A DNA stretch of 64,000 nucleotides. Origin: Flavobacterium piscinae (lineage in GTDB: Bacteria > Bacteroidota > Bacteroidia > Flavobacteriales > Flavobacteriaceae). The notes under the pieces were generated by a model. It saw only the letters and a program-made list of their open reading frames with translations. It had not been told where the DNA came from and made no database searches. Shown here one piece after another: positions 35,101 to 42,834 of this stretch. The stretch covers positions 1-64,000 of the forward strand of contig NZ_SBKQ01000004.1 in NCBI RefSeq assembly GCF_004122145.1, written 5' to 3'. The translations under genes were made by a program, and so were the position numbers. Each line of letters starts with the position of its first letter. Positions within the stretch are counted from its first letter, which is position 1.

Positions 35101-35559
35101 TGCCGGAGCACCAATATATATTGTATTTGGATTATTGGGGTCAACAACTACAACATTTACACGTCCTTGTCCGGATGACCAAGAACCGGTGTTAATGTGA
35201 TTAAAAGGGCCAAGCGGTTCCCAATTGCTGATGTCGTTTAGTATTTCATTGCGGCTAAGTGATCTTTCTCTTTTTTGATTCCAAGCTTCCCACATTTGAG
35301 CAGGCGTCATTAAATAACCGTTTTCATCTACTTTATTTCGCCAGTGGGTCTCCCAACGCATGAAGGGTTTATACCCACTCCCTTTTGCTTTATGGTTTTT
35401 ATCTTGCCAATATGCATCAAAGGCCGATTTGATTTCATCTATGGTAGCCTCTTTACTATCACTCTTTTGAACATTATCCATCCATGGAGCGGTTGGATTA
35501 AATTGAGCAAAAGTAAAAGAACATTGAAAAATAAATAAAAGTAACGTAACTTTTTTCAT
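32179..35559 (-). CDS. BNR/VPS10-repeat secreted protein with T9SS sorting domain
   Basis: The 1126-residue protein has a signal peptide (MKKVTLLLFIFQCSFTFAQ). Many BNR (Asp-box-like) repeats follow (about residues 110-720; examples IWKSTDAGLNWTPL, VLKSTDGGFTWN and LFKTSNGGTTWT), forming a sortilin/VPS10-type propeller. A CARDB-like region (about 730-860) and a lectin-like sandwich come next. The end is a type A T9SS C-terminal domain: VAVYPNPTKGIFTV and GIYFVKI...KRIIKN. It should be exported by the type IX system and displayed on or released from the surface. The ligand is unknown. A -7 box (TATTTTTG, 35577-35584 minus) lies just upstream. Confidence 0.9.
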   Translation of the reverse strand: MKKVTLLLFIFQCSFTFAQFNPTAPWMDNVQKSDSKEATIDEIKSAFDAYWQDKNHKAKGSGYKPFMRWETHWRNKVDENGYLMTPAQMWEAWNQKRERSLSRNEILNDISNWEPLGPFNHINTGSWSSGQGRVNVVVVDPNNPNTIYIGAPAGGIWKSTDAGLNWTPLSDYLPQIGVSGIAIDHTNSDIIYIATGDKDASDTYSIGVLKSTDGGFTWNTTGLTFNNTSTVAADIFMHPDDPLTLWVATSAGLFKTSNGGTTWTNNLNGNVKDLKLKPGNPNIVYAVTNNRFYRSTNGGNSFTMITSGMPTNSGRLIIDVTPANPEYVYVLSARTNWSHQGLYKSTNSGINFTVTENTVDIFEANQAWFDLALAVSDTNPEEVYTGVLNIWKSSDGGNNFTKINNWSNPFQATYTHADIHFLRFYDGVLYCGSDGGVYVSSNNAASFTDLTATAQIGQFYRISVSKQSSSKIAGGLQDNGGYALSNNQWKNFYGADGMETAIDPNNSNKYYGFIQNGGGLYFTNNAGASLSGSIGAPEGEDGNWITPLVFNSVGELYAGYSSLYKLVGNNWQNVSINTSFDGNIERIVIDPSNDDILYIADGQDLYKSTNRGETFDFLFSFSSNITSIEVNVHNNNMIYITCSGINGVVSRSVNGGLSFANFAQGLPPIGRNVIKHQSNHPLNPVYLGTSLGVYYRDDSMNSWIPYDTNLPNVTVTDLEINVLDGKIIASTYGRGVWQSPIPSQLAENEIALLSIENPAASVINCNTNSLSFLVKNTGSTTITDFTVNYSINGIDAGYNWNGTLASLATTTVEIPNITLIRGNSIIQATIVMENDTFSNNNALNIEVSNNDGGQVGVVNTFETEESTLLSNHEGSENSWQRGIPTGTLLNQAASGANVYATNLDGNYLDFTKAYLYSQCYDLTPITNPIMRFKLAFDIEENWDVLYVEYSTDFGQNWAVLGTADDPNWYNSNRTPETANDCEICPGAQWTGTNTNLLEYSYPLNAFTNESNLIFRFVFHSDYTVTNEGAVIDDFVIDGTLSTPDFENTSVAVYPNPTKGIFTVSYGNNSPNQIDIYDVTGKNILSVRNTDLTDNQTELNLSNASNGIYFVKISNEKGQTVKRIIKN

Positions 35560-35653
35560 GAATTTTAAAATTTTATCAAAAATAGAAAAACGTTTTCAAT
35601 TGATAACTATTAATTAACAGTTGTATAAGCAGAAGATTTGACGATAAGTTTTC

Positions 35654-35661
35654 TACCTTTG
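35654..35661 (+). promoter_or_regulatory. -7 box TACCTTTG for the SCO1-like gene
   Basis: A perfect TAnnTTTG match 14 bp before the start at 35676. The nearest TTG elements are not at standard spacing. Confidence 0.45.
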
Positions 35662-35675
35662 TAAAAATAATTGTT

Positions 35676-36347
35676 ATGCTTTCCTTTATCAAACGCTATA
35701 AATTTCACTTGTTAGGATTTATGGTTTTTTCTGCTACTTTTTTATCCATTTCTTTTTATTTATTAACCCCCAAGAAAAAACTCCCCATTTTTAATCCTTC
35801 TGATGTAAATCCTGAGTTAGTTGACAGTACTGTCCAACACATTAGTAAATATCATACCATTGCAGATTTTAAATTCACTAATCAAAATGGTGAAATGATA
35901 ACCCAAAAAAATTATGAAGGGAAAATTTATGTAGCTGATTTTTTCTTTACTACTTGTCCTACAATTTGTCCGATAATGCAAGACAATATGGTAGAAATTC
36001 AAAATACCTTTAAAGATGTTTCAGAGGTGATGCTTTTATCGCACACCGTTATGCCTCATATTGATAGTGTTCCTGTTTTAAAAAAGTATGCTCTTGAAAA
36101 AGGTGTGATGGATTCCAAATGGAATTTGGTTACCGGTGACAAAAAAGACATTTTTTACATTGCTCGGAAATCGTACTTGGCAGTAAAAACTGAAACAGAG
36201 GGCGAATTGTATGACATGGTTCATACAGAAAATTTCATATTGGTTGATAAACAAAGGAGAGTTCGCGGTTTTTATGATGGAACCAAAAAAGAAGAGATAA
36301 AACGATTGATAGGAGACATTCGTTTTTTGCTAGAAGAAAAAAATTAA
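35676..36347 (+). CDS. SCO1/SenC-family thioredoxin-fold protein
   Basis: A 223-residue protein with one N-terminal membrane anchor (FHLLGFMVFSATFLSISFY) and a periplasmic thioredoxin fold. The copper-binding motif CPTIC is in FFTTCPTICPIM and the conserved C-terminal His is in VHTENFILVD. Family members deliver copper to cytochrome oxidase or act as redox proteins. It precedes feoA by 76 bp in the iron locus; whether it is linked to oxidase assembly or to the metal genes is unclear. Confidence 0.9.
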   Translation: MLSFIKRYKFHLLGFMVFSATFLSISFYLLTPKKKLPIFNPSDVNPELVDSTVQHISKYHTIADFKFTNQNGEMITQKNYEGKIYVADFFFTTCPTICPIMQDNMVEIQNTFKDVSEVMLLSHTVMPHIDSVPVLKKYALEKGVMDSKWNLVTGDKKDIFYIARKSYLAVKTETEGELYDMVHTENFILVDKQRRVRGFYDGTKKEEIKRLIGDIRFLLEEKN

Positions 36348-36390
36348 ATTCTTAACAGACTTTTATCAATTTTTATTGATGAAAATAAGC

Positions 36391-36421
36391 TACTTTTGTA
36401 TTTATATTTATTCTAAATAAA
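36391..36421 (+). promoter_or_regulatory. feoAB promoter with candidate DtxR-type operator
   Basis: The -7 box TACTTTTG (36391-36398) is followed by the inverted repeat TTTATT-CTA-AATAAA (36407-36421), containing TCTAAATAA at 36412-36420. The operator would cover the transcription start and end two bases before the TTG start codon. The same TCTAAAT core sits at both TonB receptor promoters nearby. Confidence 0.5.
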
Positions 36422-36423
36422 CT

Positions 36424-36657
36424 TTGCAAACAACTGTTGATTTATTAAAAAAAGGAGAAAAGGCTATTATTGTGGCTTTCAATTTAGAAACCATCCCTTT
36501 AAAATTAATTGAAATGGGTTGCATGGAAGGTCATTTAGTAGAATTAGTGCAAGCCGCCCCTTTTGGAGATCCCTTATATCTTGACATGAACGGAACACAT
36601 TTGGCTATTCGAAAAGAAATGGCAAAAGAAATTATAGTTGAAATCATTCATAACTAA
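36424..36657 (+). CDS. feoA: FeoA-family protein
   Basis: A 77-residue SH3-like protein that supports FeoB in ferrous iron uptake. The only reasonable start is the TTG at 36424: an in-frame TAA lies at 36418-36420 and the next Met is at about residue 31, inside the fold. LKKGEKAIIVAFNLETIPLKLIEMGCMEGHLVEL is the family core. It lies 8 bp before feoB. Confidence 0.9.
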   Translation: MQTTVDLLKKGEKAIIVAFNLETIPLKLIEMGCMEGHLVELVQAAPFGDPLYLDMNGTHLAIRKEMAKEIIVEIIHN

Positions 36658-36665
36658 ATTACTGA

Positions 36666-38771
36666 ATGAAAAATACAACCCTAAAAGTTGCACTCATTGG
36701 AAATCCAAATACCGGAAAAACTTCCTTATTTAATCAATTAACCGGACTCAATCAACAAGTTGGAAATTATCCCGGAGTAACCGTAGAGCGTAAAGTTGGC
36801 TCCTGTAGTTTACCTCATAATAAAAAGGCAACAATTCTTGATTTACCGGGGACGTATAGTTTAAATGCTAATTCACTAGACGAAAATCTGGTTATCGAAT
36901 TGCTGTTAAATAAAAAAGACAAAGACTACCCTGATGTAGCAATTGTGGTAACTGAAGTTGAAAATTTAAAGCGTAACTTACTTCTTTTCACACAAATTAA
37001 AGATTTAGAAATTCCAACAATTTTGGTCATTAATATGGCCGACCAAATGGAATTAAAAGGAATTTCTTTAGATATTCCTAAATTGGAAACTGCTTTAAAA
37101 ACCAAAATTGCTTTAATTAGTTCGAGAAAATCTACCGGAATAAACGAGTTAAAAGATTTAATTGTTAATTATGAACAGTTATCTACCGAGCCTTGTTTGA
37201 ATGCTTCAGAAATTGATTCGGACTATTTTAATAATTTACGAAGAATTTATCCAAATCAACAAAACTATAAACTTTGGTTGGTTATTTCTCAAGATGTTAA
37301 TTTTGGAGAACTTTCTAAAAATGTGCTTCAAAATAATTCTTTTTCAAAATCAGATGAAGAATTAAAAAAATTGCAGCATAAAGAAACTGTAAAACGATAT
37401 CAATTTATAAATAATCTTCTAAAAGAAGCCAAAAAAGTAGATGTTGCAAAAGCAAAAGATTTACGAAGTAAACTAGATTCCATTCTTACTCATAAAATTG
37501 GTGGTTATGTTATATTCTTTGCCATTCTATTTCTGATTTTTCAATCTGTTTTTGAATGGTCCAGTATTCCTATGGAATTTATTGATGAATCGTTTGCGTC
37601 ATTAAGTACATGGGTTAACGAACATTTACCCTCCGGAAAATTAAACGACTTGGTTTCTCAAGGAATCATACCAGGTGTTGGTGGAGTGGTTATTTTTATT
37701 CCGCAAATAGCTATTTTATTCCTTTTCATTTCCTTGTTGGAAGAAAGTGGATACATGAGTAGAGTCGTGTTTTTAATGGACAAAACAATGAGAAGATTTG
37801 GCCTTAGCGGAAAAAGTGTTGTACCCTTAATTTCAGGAACCGCTTGTGCCATTCCGGCTATCATGGCAACTCGAAATATAGAAAATTGGAAAGAGCGTTT
37901 AATTACCATTTTAGTAACACCTTTTACTACTTGTGCCGCCAGAATTCCGGTATATGCAATTTTAATTGCCTTAATCATACCCGACAAACGAATTTTTGGC
38001 TTTTTAAATTTACAAGGTCTTACATTGATGCTACTTTACACACTTGGCTTTTTGATGGCAATTGTTTCAGCAACCATATTAAATAAAATGCTTCAACTCA
38101 AATCAAAAAGTTTTTTTGTCATCGAAATGCCAAATTATAAAATGCCTTATTATAAAAATGTTGGGCTGAATGTGCTTGAAAAAACCAAAACCTTTGTGTT
38201 TGGAGCCGGTAAAATCATTGTTTCTTTGTCTATCATTTTATGGTTTATGGCCTCCTATGGACCAACTGATAATTTTGCAAATGCAGAAGAGATTATTACC
38301 ACTGAATCTCTAAATCAATCATTGTCTGAAGAGGAATTACAAGATAAAATCGCCTCTTTTAAATTGGAAAACTCTTATATCGGAATCATCGGAAAAACGA
38401 TTGAACCTGTCATTCAACCGCTGGGATATGATTGGAAAATAGGGATTGGAATTGTTGCTTCTTTTGCCGCCCGTGAAGTTTTTGTGGGCACTATGGCAAC
38501 CATTTACAGTGTGGGTAGTCATTCCGATGAAGAAAATACCATCAAAGAAAAAATGAGAAATGAGGTAAATTCCGTTACCGGAAAACCAATTTACACTTTT
38601 GCCTCCGGCATTTCACTCCTGCTTTTTTATGCCTTTGCCATGCAATGTATGAGTACCTTAGCCATAGTTAAAAAAGAAACCAATTCTTGGAAATGGCCGA
38701 TAATTCAATTGCTTTTTATGAGTGGTTTGGCTTATTTAGTCGCTTTGACTGTCTTTCAATTTTTGAAATAA
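36666..38771 (+). CDS. feoB: Ferrous iron transporter FeoB
   Basis: The 701-residue protein has an N-terminal G-domain (G1 GNPNTGKTS at about 13-21, switch region VTVERKVG, G3 LDLPGTYSLN, G4-like NMADQ). A spacer follows and then the membrane part with two Gate motifs around PLISGTACAIPAIMATR and PFTTCAARIPVYAILI. It carries out GTP-linked Fe(II) uptake across the inner membrane. Together with FeoA and the small Cys-rich peptide downstream it forms the Feo system. Confidence 0.96.
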   Translation: MKNTTLKVALIGNPNTGKTSLFNQLTGLNQQVGNYPGVTVERKVGSCSLPHNKKATILDLPGTYSLNANSLDENLVIELLLNKKDKDYPDVAIVVTEVENLKRNLLLFTQIKDLEIPTILVINMADQMELKGISLDIPKLETALKTKIALISSRKSTGINELKDLIVNYEQLSTEPCLNASEIDSDYFNNLRRIYPNQQNYKLWLVISQDVNFGELSKNVLQNNSFSKSDEELKKLQHKETVKRYQFINNLLKEAKKVDVAKAKDLRSKLDSILTHKIGGYVIFFAILFLIFQSVFEWSSIPMEFIDESFASLSTWVNEHLPSGKLNDLVSQGIIPGVGGVVIFIPQIAILFLFISLLEESGYMSRVVFLMDKTMRRFGLSGKSVVPLISGTACAIPAIMATRNIENWKERLITILVTPFTTCAARIPVYAILIALIIPDKRIFGFLNLQGLTLMLLYTLGFLMAIVSATILNKMLQLKSKSFFVIEMPNYKMPYYKNVGLNVLEKTKTFVFGAGKIIVSLSIILWFMASYGPTDNFANAEEIITTESLNQSLSEEELQDKIASFKLENSYIGIIGKTIEPVIQPLGYDWKIGIGIVASFAAREVFVGTMATIYSVGSHSDEENTIKEKMRNEVNSVTGKPIYTFASGISLLLFYAFAMQCMSTLAIVKKETNSWKWPIIQLLFMSGLAYLVALTVFQFLK

Positions 38772-38821
38772 ATTCATTTTCAGCACCTTAAAAAATAGTA
38801 GAAAAAATTATTATTTATAAT

Positions 38822-38876
38822 TTGTCTAAATAAATTTTACGCTTTATTTTTGCAATGTAGAATTAATCTAAATAAA
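38822..38876 (+). promoter_or_regulatory. Promoter of the FecA-like receptor with two TCTAAATAAA sites
   Basis: TTG at 38822-38824, a 20-bp spacer and TATTTTTG at 38845-38852 form a full consensus promoter. TCTAAATAAA occurs at 38825-38834, overlapping the -33 end, and again at 38867-38876, right before the start codon at 38878. This flanking arrangement fits repression by a metal regulator. Confidence 0.6.
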
Positions 38877-38877
38877 A

Positions 38878-41106
38878 ATGAAAAACTATTTTATCCTATT
38901 TTTCTTCTCTTTCTTTGTAATAATTAATATTTATAGTCAACAAGAACAAGTAAGCGACACTTTGAAATTAGACGGTGTTATATTAGAACCAAAAAAGAAT
39001 AGTCCGGAAAGAATGCCCGAAATCAAAAACAATATACTTTTTTCCGGGAAAAAAAATGAAGTATTACATTTATCCAAAATCAATGGAAATTTCACTACAA
39101 ATAATAGTAGAGAAATTTTTTCCAGAATTCCGGGAGTTACCATTTGGGAAAACGAAGGTTCGGGAATCCAAATTAATGTGGGTGTTCGCGGTTTAAGTCC
39201 AAATAGAAGTTGGGAGTTGAATACGCGTCAAAACGGATATGATATCTCTTCTGATGTTTTTGGTTATCCGGAAGCCTATTACAACCCACCTTTGGAGGCT
39301 GTTGAAACAATAGAATTAGTTCGCGGTGGTTCTTCCTTGCAATTTGGCCCACAATTTGGCGGAATGCTGAACTATGTTTTAAAAAGAGAAACCAAAAAGA
39401 AATTCTCATTTGAAACACAAAATACTGTTGGAAGTTATGGTATGATGAGTAGTTATAACGCTATTGGGGGTAACTTCAAAAAGTTTTCCTATTACGTTTA
39501 CAATCATTCCCGAAGTGCTGATGGTTGGCGAGAAAACAGTGAATATACTGTAAGAAACACACATGCTTTTGTGGAGTATCGATTTACAGAAAACACAAAG
39601 TTATCAGCAGAATACACCAACATGGATTATCAAATGCAACAAGCGGGTGGTTTAACAGATGAACAATTTAAGGATAATCCCAGACAATCGTTACGAGAGC
39701 GAAATTGGTTTGCCACACCTTGGAATGTGTTTTCCCTAAATTTTGATACTAAAATTAATGATAATTTTACTTCCAATACTAAAATTTTTGGACTAATTGG
39801 GGAAAGAAACAGTGTGGGATTCACCGCAACTCCAAATGTTGAAGATGTTATCAATCTTGCCACAAATGAGTATGCCAACCGAAGAGTAGATCGCGATTTT
39901 TATGAAAATTTCGGCTTGGAAAACAGAAATATTTACAAGTACAAACTTGGAAAAATAAACAACAATCTTGCTTTCGGTGTCCGTTTGTATAGAGCAAATA
40001 CGCAACGTGTTCAGGATGGAAAAGGTACAACAGGTACTGATTTCGATTTGTCAATTGATGGAAGGTTTTCCCGCGATTTAAATTTTACGACAGAAAACGT
40101 AGCGGTATTTGCTGAAAATCAGTTTAAAGTTTCAGAAAAATTTAGTGTTACTCCTGGGGTTCGTTATGAATACATCAAAAACACAGGCGAAGGTAGATTT
40201 GGAATCAGTAACGGCAATGATATTGCATTTCCTGATAAAACGATTTCAAGAAGTCAACCTTTATTTGGATTGGGAATGGAGTACAAATTCACCTCTACAA
40301 ACATTTATGCTAATATCACGCAAGCTTATAGACCCGTTTTATTTTCTGATTTAACTCCACCTGCTGTCACCGATGTAATTGACCCAAATCTGAAAGATGC
40401 CAGTGGTTTTAATGCTGATTTAGGTTTCAGAGGAACGTATAAAAACTTTTTGAATTTTGATTTTAGCTTATTTTACTTGAGTTACAACAACCGAATAGGT
40501 GGAATTCGACAATTTATTGATAATGACCCAACACAAGGAACTTTTATTTACAGAACTAATTTAGGGGAAACAATAAACAAAGGAATCGAAGGTTTCTTCA
40601 ATCTGAACTTTACCAAATTATTTAATATTGATAAACCGTATGGAAATTTAGATTTATTTGCCTCTGTAAGTTTTATCGACAGTCGCTACACTGATTTTAG
40701 GATTTTTAACACTTCCGGTACGGCACCTGACATTACCATTACAGAAACAAATTTAGAGGGAAATCGAGTGGAAAATGCCCCTAGATATATTCACAATTTT
40801 GGGCTTTCTTGGAGTAATAATAATTTCTCCTCCACTTTACAATATCGAATGACCGGTAAAATTTTTACGGATGCAAACAATACAACAACTCCTTCAGCCA
40901 ACGGTGTTACAGGCCTTTTAGATGATTATCGTGTGTTTGATTTGTCAACCGAATACAGATTCTTAAAAAATTATAATATTCGGGTAGGAATTAACAACTT
41001 ATTAAACGAAGAATATGCTACCAGAAGAGCAGGTGGTTATCCGGGACCAGGTATTCTTCCCGGTGAAGGCAGAACATTTTATATTTCAATAGGAGCAAAA
41101 ATTTAA
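38878..41106 (+). CDS. TonB-dependent receptor, FecA-like
   Basis: The 742-residue outer-membrane receptor has a signal peptide (residues about 1-20) and a short N-terminal extension. A plug with NVGVRGLSPNRSWEL and IELVRGGSSLQFGPQFGGMLNYVLKR follows, and then a 22-strand barrel ending in a strand with RTFYISIGAKI. The plug resembles ferric-dicitrate receptors (FecA), so Fe(III)-chelate uptake is likely. Position next to feoAB and TCTAAAT sites at its promoter support an iron role. The exact ligand is unknown. Confidence 0.9.
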   Translation: MKNYFILFFFSFFVIINIYSQQEQVSDTLKLDGVILEPKKNSPERMPEIKNNILFSGKKNEVLHLSKINGNFTTNNSREIFSRIPGVTIWENEGSGIQINVGVRGLSPNRSWELNTRQNGYDISSDVFGYPEAYYNPPLEAVETIELVRGGSSLQFGPQFGGMLNYVLKRETKKKFSFETQNTVGSYGMMSSYNAIGGNFKKFSYYVYNHSRSADGWRENSEYTVRNTHAFVEYRFTENTKLSAEYTNMDYQMQQAGGLTDEQFKDNPRQSLRERNWFATPWNVFSLNFDTKINDNFTSNTKIFGLIGERNSVGFTATPNVEDVINLATNEYANRRVDRDFYENFGLENRNIYKYKLGKINNNLAFGVRLYRANTQRVQDGKGTTGTDFDLSIDGRFSRDLNFTTENVAVFAENQFKVSEKFSVTPGVRYEYIKNTGEGRFGISNGNDIAFPDKTISRSQPLFGLGMEYKFTSTNIYANITQAYRPVLFSDLTPPAVTDVIDPNLKDASGFNADLGFRGTYKNFLNFDFSLFYLSYNNRIGGIRQFIDNDPTQGTFIYRTNLGETINKGIEGFFNLNFTKLFNIDKPYGNLDLFASVSFIDSRYTDFRIFNTSGTAPDITITETNLEGNRVENAPRYIHNFGLSWSNNNFSSTLQYRMTGKIFTDANNTTTPSANGVTGLLDDYRVFDLSTEYRFLKNYNIRVGINNLLNEEYATRRAGGYPGPGILPGEGRTFYISIGAKI

Positions 41107-41111
41107 CAAAT

Positions 41112-41141
41112 AAGAGGTTTTCAGATGTTTGAAAACCTCTT
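41112..41141. terminator. Hairpin after the FecA-like receptor gene
   Basis: AAGAGGTTTTCA (41112-41123) pairs with TGAAAACCTCTT (41130-41141), with loop GATGTT. Few T follow, so it may slow rather than end transcription into the small Cys-rich gene. Confidence 0.6.
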
Positions 41142-41152
41142 ACTTTTACACT

Positions 41153-41275
41153 ATGATTCAAAATATTATCGTATATATTTTAGTAGTGGTAGCCGTAATT
41201 ATTCTTTTTAAACCTTTATTCATAAAGAAAAAATCGAAAAAAAATTGCGGTGGCGATGATTGTGGTTGTCATTAA
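41153..41275 (+). CDS. FeoB-associated Cys-rich membrane protein, 40 residues
   Basis: ATG at 41153, TAA at 41273-41275. The peptide has one hydrophobic helix (IIVYILVVVAVIILFKPLF), a Lys-rich stretch and a C-terminal NCGGDDCGCH with three Cys and a His. This layout is that of the small FeoB-associated membrane proteins (FeoC-replacing peptides) found near feoB in Bacteroidota and Firmicutes. It probably binds iron or an Fe-S unit. Its stop overlaps the convergent ZIP gene by 4 bp. Confidence 0.85.
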   Translation: MIQNIIVYILVVVAVIILFKPLFIKKKSKKNCGGDDCGCH

Positions 41276-42093
41276 CTACCCAAGGCTACGTCTAAACTCA
41301 TCATCACCACAAATCCACCAATAAATCCGAGTGTTGCAATATCGGTATGTTTGTCTTGTTGCGTTTCCGGAATTACTTCTTCAACCACCACAAAAATCAT
41401 TGCTCCGGCAGCAAAAGCAAGAGCATAAGGTAAAATTGGGGTAAAAAAAGTCACGGCAACGGCTCCCAAAACTCCGGCTATCGGTTCAACTAACGCAGAT
41501 GATTGTCCGTATAAAAAACTCTTTTTTCTACTCATGCCCATTCGTCGCAACGGCATCGAAACAGCAATTCCCTCTGGGAAATTTTGAATTCCAATTCCAA
41601 TCGCTAAAATGGTTGCTCCGGCAATCGATGCTTCGGGAATTCCGGCAGCAACACCGCCAAACAAAACTCCCACTGCCAATCCTTCCGGAATATTGTGCAA
41701 TGTAATGGCTAAAACTAAAAGTGTCGTTTTTTGCCATGGTGATTTTACGCCTTCCGTTTCTTTAAAATTGATGTGAATATGAGGCAATAACTTATCCAAA
41801 CCAAAAAGAAAAAAAGCTCCAAGTATGAATCCGATTGCTGCCGGCATCACTTTAATAAAACCCTCTCCTTCCGACATTTCGATGGCCGGAGCCAATAAAC
41901 TCCAGTAACTGGCTGCTACCATCACTCCTCCTGTAAAACCAAGCATTCCATCCAAAACAGCACGGTTCATAGTTTTAAAAAAGAACACGACCGATGCCCC
42001 TAAAGCCGTCAAGAACCATGTAAATAACGTGGCATACAAAGCCGCTAAAATGGGATCTATACTCGATAAATAGGCAACAATACTATCAAACAT
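41272..42093 (-). CDS. ZIP-family divalent metal transporter
   Basis: A 273-residue transporter with eight predicted membrane segments. The TM4 and TM5 metal-binding motifs are visible: LAITLHNIPEGLAVGV (HNxPEG) and GIGIQNFPEGIAVSMPL (xNxPEG). ZIP proteins move zinc, iron or manganese into the cytoplasm. It directly follows the DtxR-type gene with a 1-bp gap and shares its transcript, so the regulator and transporter are a unit. Confidence 0.92.
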   Translation of the reverse strand: MFDSIVAYLSSIDPILAALYATLFTWFLTALGASVVFFFKTMNRAVLDGMLGFTGGVMVAASYWSLLAPAIEMSEGEGFIKVMPAAIGFILGAFFLFGLDKLLPHIHINFKETEGVKSPWQKTTLLVLAITLHNIPEGLAVGVLFGGVAAGIPEASIAGATILAIGIGIQNFPEGIAVSMPLRRMGMSRKKSFLYGQSSALVEPIAGVLGAVAVTFFTPILPYALAFAAGAMIFVVVEEVIPETQQDKHTDIATLGFIGGFVVMMSLDVALGS

Positions 42094-42094
42094 A

Positions 42095-42748
42095 TTACAT
42101 CACTTTTACAAATAAATTACCGGCAATTTTATTCGAAATTAAAATCTCTTTTCCATTCATCAAAATAGTTAGCGACATATCAAAGGCTTCTTTATTGATA
42201 ATTTCAATTTCAGAACCTAACGAAATTTGATGTTTATCTAAATATTGCAAAAAACTTGGGGAACTATCTTTAACACCCAAACACATCACTTTTTTGTTCA
42301 AACCCACTTCAGAAAGTAATTGTTTTTCCACTTTGATCATTTGACCGTATCGATCTGGAATCGGATCACCGTGCGGATCTTCTTTAGGGAAGCCTAAAAA
42401 TTCATCCAATCGATTGATTAATTTCTCGGATTTAATGTGCTCCAATTCTTCGGCTAAATCGTGTACTTCATCCCACGTAAAATCTAATTTTTCTACCAAA
42501 AAAACTTCCCACAAACGATGTTTCCGCACAATCATTTTAGCGGCGTGTAATCCTTTTTGAGTGAGCGTAACACCTTGGTATTTCTGGTAATCAACCAATT
42601 CTTTTTCGGCTAATTTCTTCACCATATCCGTCACCGAAGAAGCTTTGCTTTCAATCATTCCTGCAATGGCATTAGTATTAATTCCTTTAGGAGAAACCAA
42701 CGATAAATGATAAATTACTTTGATATAATTTTCTTCCGAATAGGTCAT
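42095..42748 (-). CDS. DtxR/MntR-family metal-dependent repressor
   Basis: A 217-residue protein with an N-terminal winged helix (KASSVTDMVKKLAEKELVDYQKYQGVTLTQKG, recognition helix around residues 34-48). A dimerisation and metal-binding region follows (RKHRLWEVFLVEKLDFTWDEVHDLAEELEHI with Glu/His ligands), and then a C-terminal FeoA/SH3-like domain (about 150-217). It probably senses Fe(II) or Mn(II) and represses the neighbouring uptake genes. Divergent from the second TonB receptor, whose promoter region contains a candidate operator. Confidence 0.93.
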   Translation of the reverse strand: MTYSEENYIKVIYHLSLVSPKGINTNAIAGMIESKASSVTDMVKKLAEKELVDYQKYQGVTLTQKGLHAAKMIVRKHRLWEVFLVEKLDFTWDEVHDLAEELEHIKSEKLINRLDEFLGFPKEDPHGDPIPDRYGQMIKVEKQLLSEVGLNKKVMCLGVKDSSPSFLQYLDKHQISLGSEIEIINKEAFDMSLTILMNGKEILISNKIAGNLFVKVM

Positions 42749-42767
42749 AAATTCAATTAATTGAAAA

Positions 42768-42775
42768 CAAATATA
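42768..42775 (-). promoter_or_regulatory. -7 box TATATTTG for the DtxR-ZIP operon
   Basis: A perfect TAnnTTTG match read on the minus strand, 20 bp before the start at 42748. No clear TTG upstream. Confidence 0.5.
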
Positions 42776-42785
42776 CTAAGATAAT

Positions 42786-42827
42786 TTGATATGAGTAAAA
42801 TAATTTTTAGTTTTGTCTAAATTTATT
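42786..42827 (+). promoter_or_regulatory. Promoter and candidate operator of the second TonB receptor
   Basis: TTG at 42786-42788, a 19-bp spacer and TAGTTTTG at 42808-42815 match consensus. TTTAG (42806-42810) and CTAAA (42817-42821) are inverted around the -7 box, and TCTAAATTTA (42816-42825) carries the core shared with feoA and the FecA-like receptor. The operator would cover the start site. Confidence 0.6.
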
Positions 42828-42834
42828 TTTTGGT

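Noticed and set aside
36364..36380. ATCAAT/ATTGAT hairpin as a terminator for the SCO1-like gene
   Set aside because: The stem is only 6 bp of A/T pairs with no T-run, so it is not convincing.
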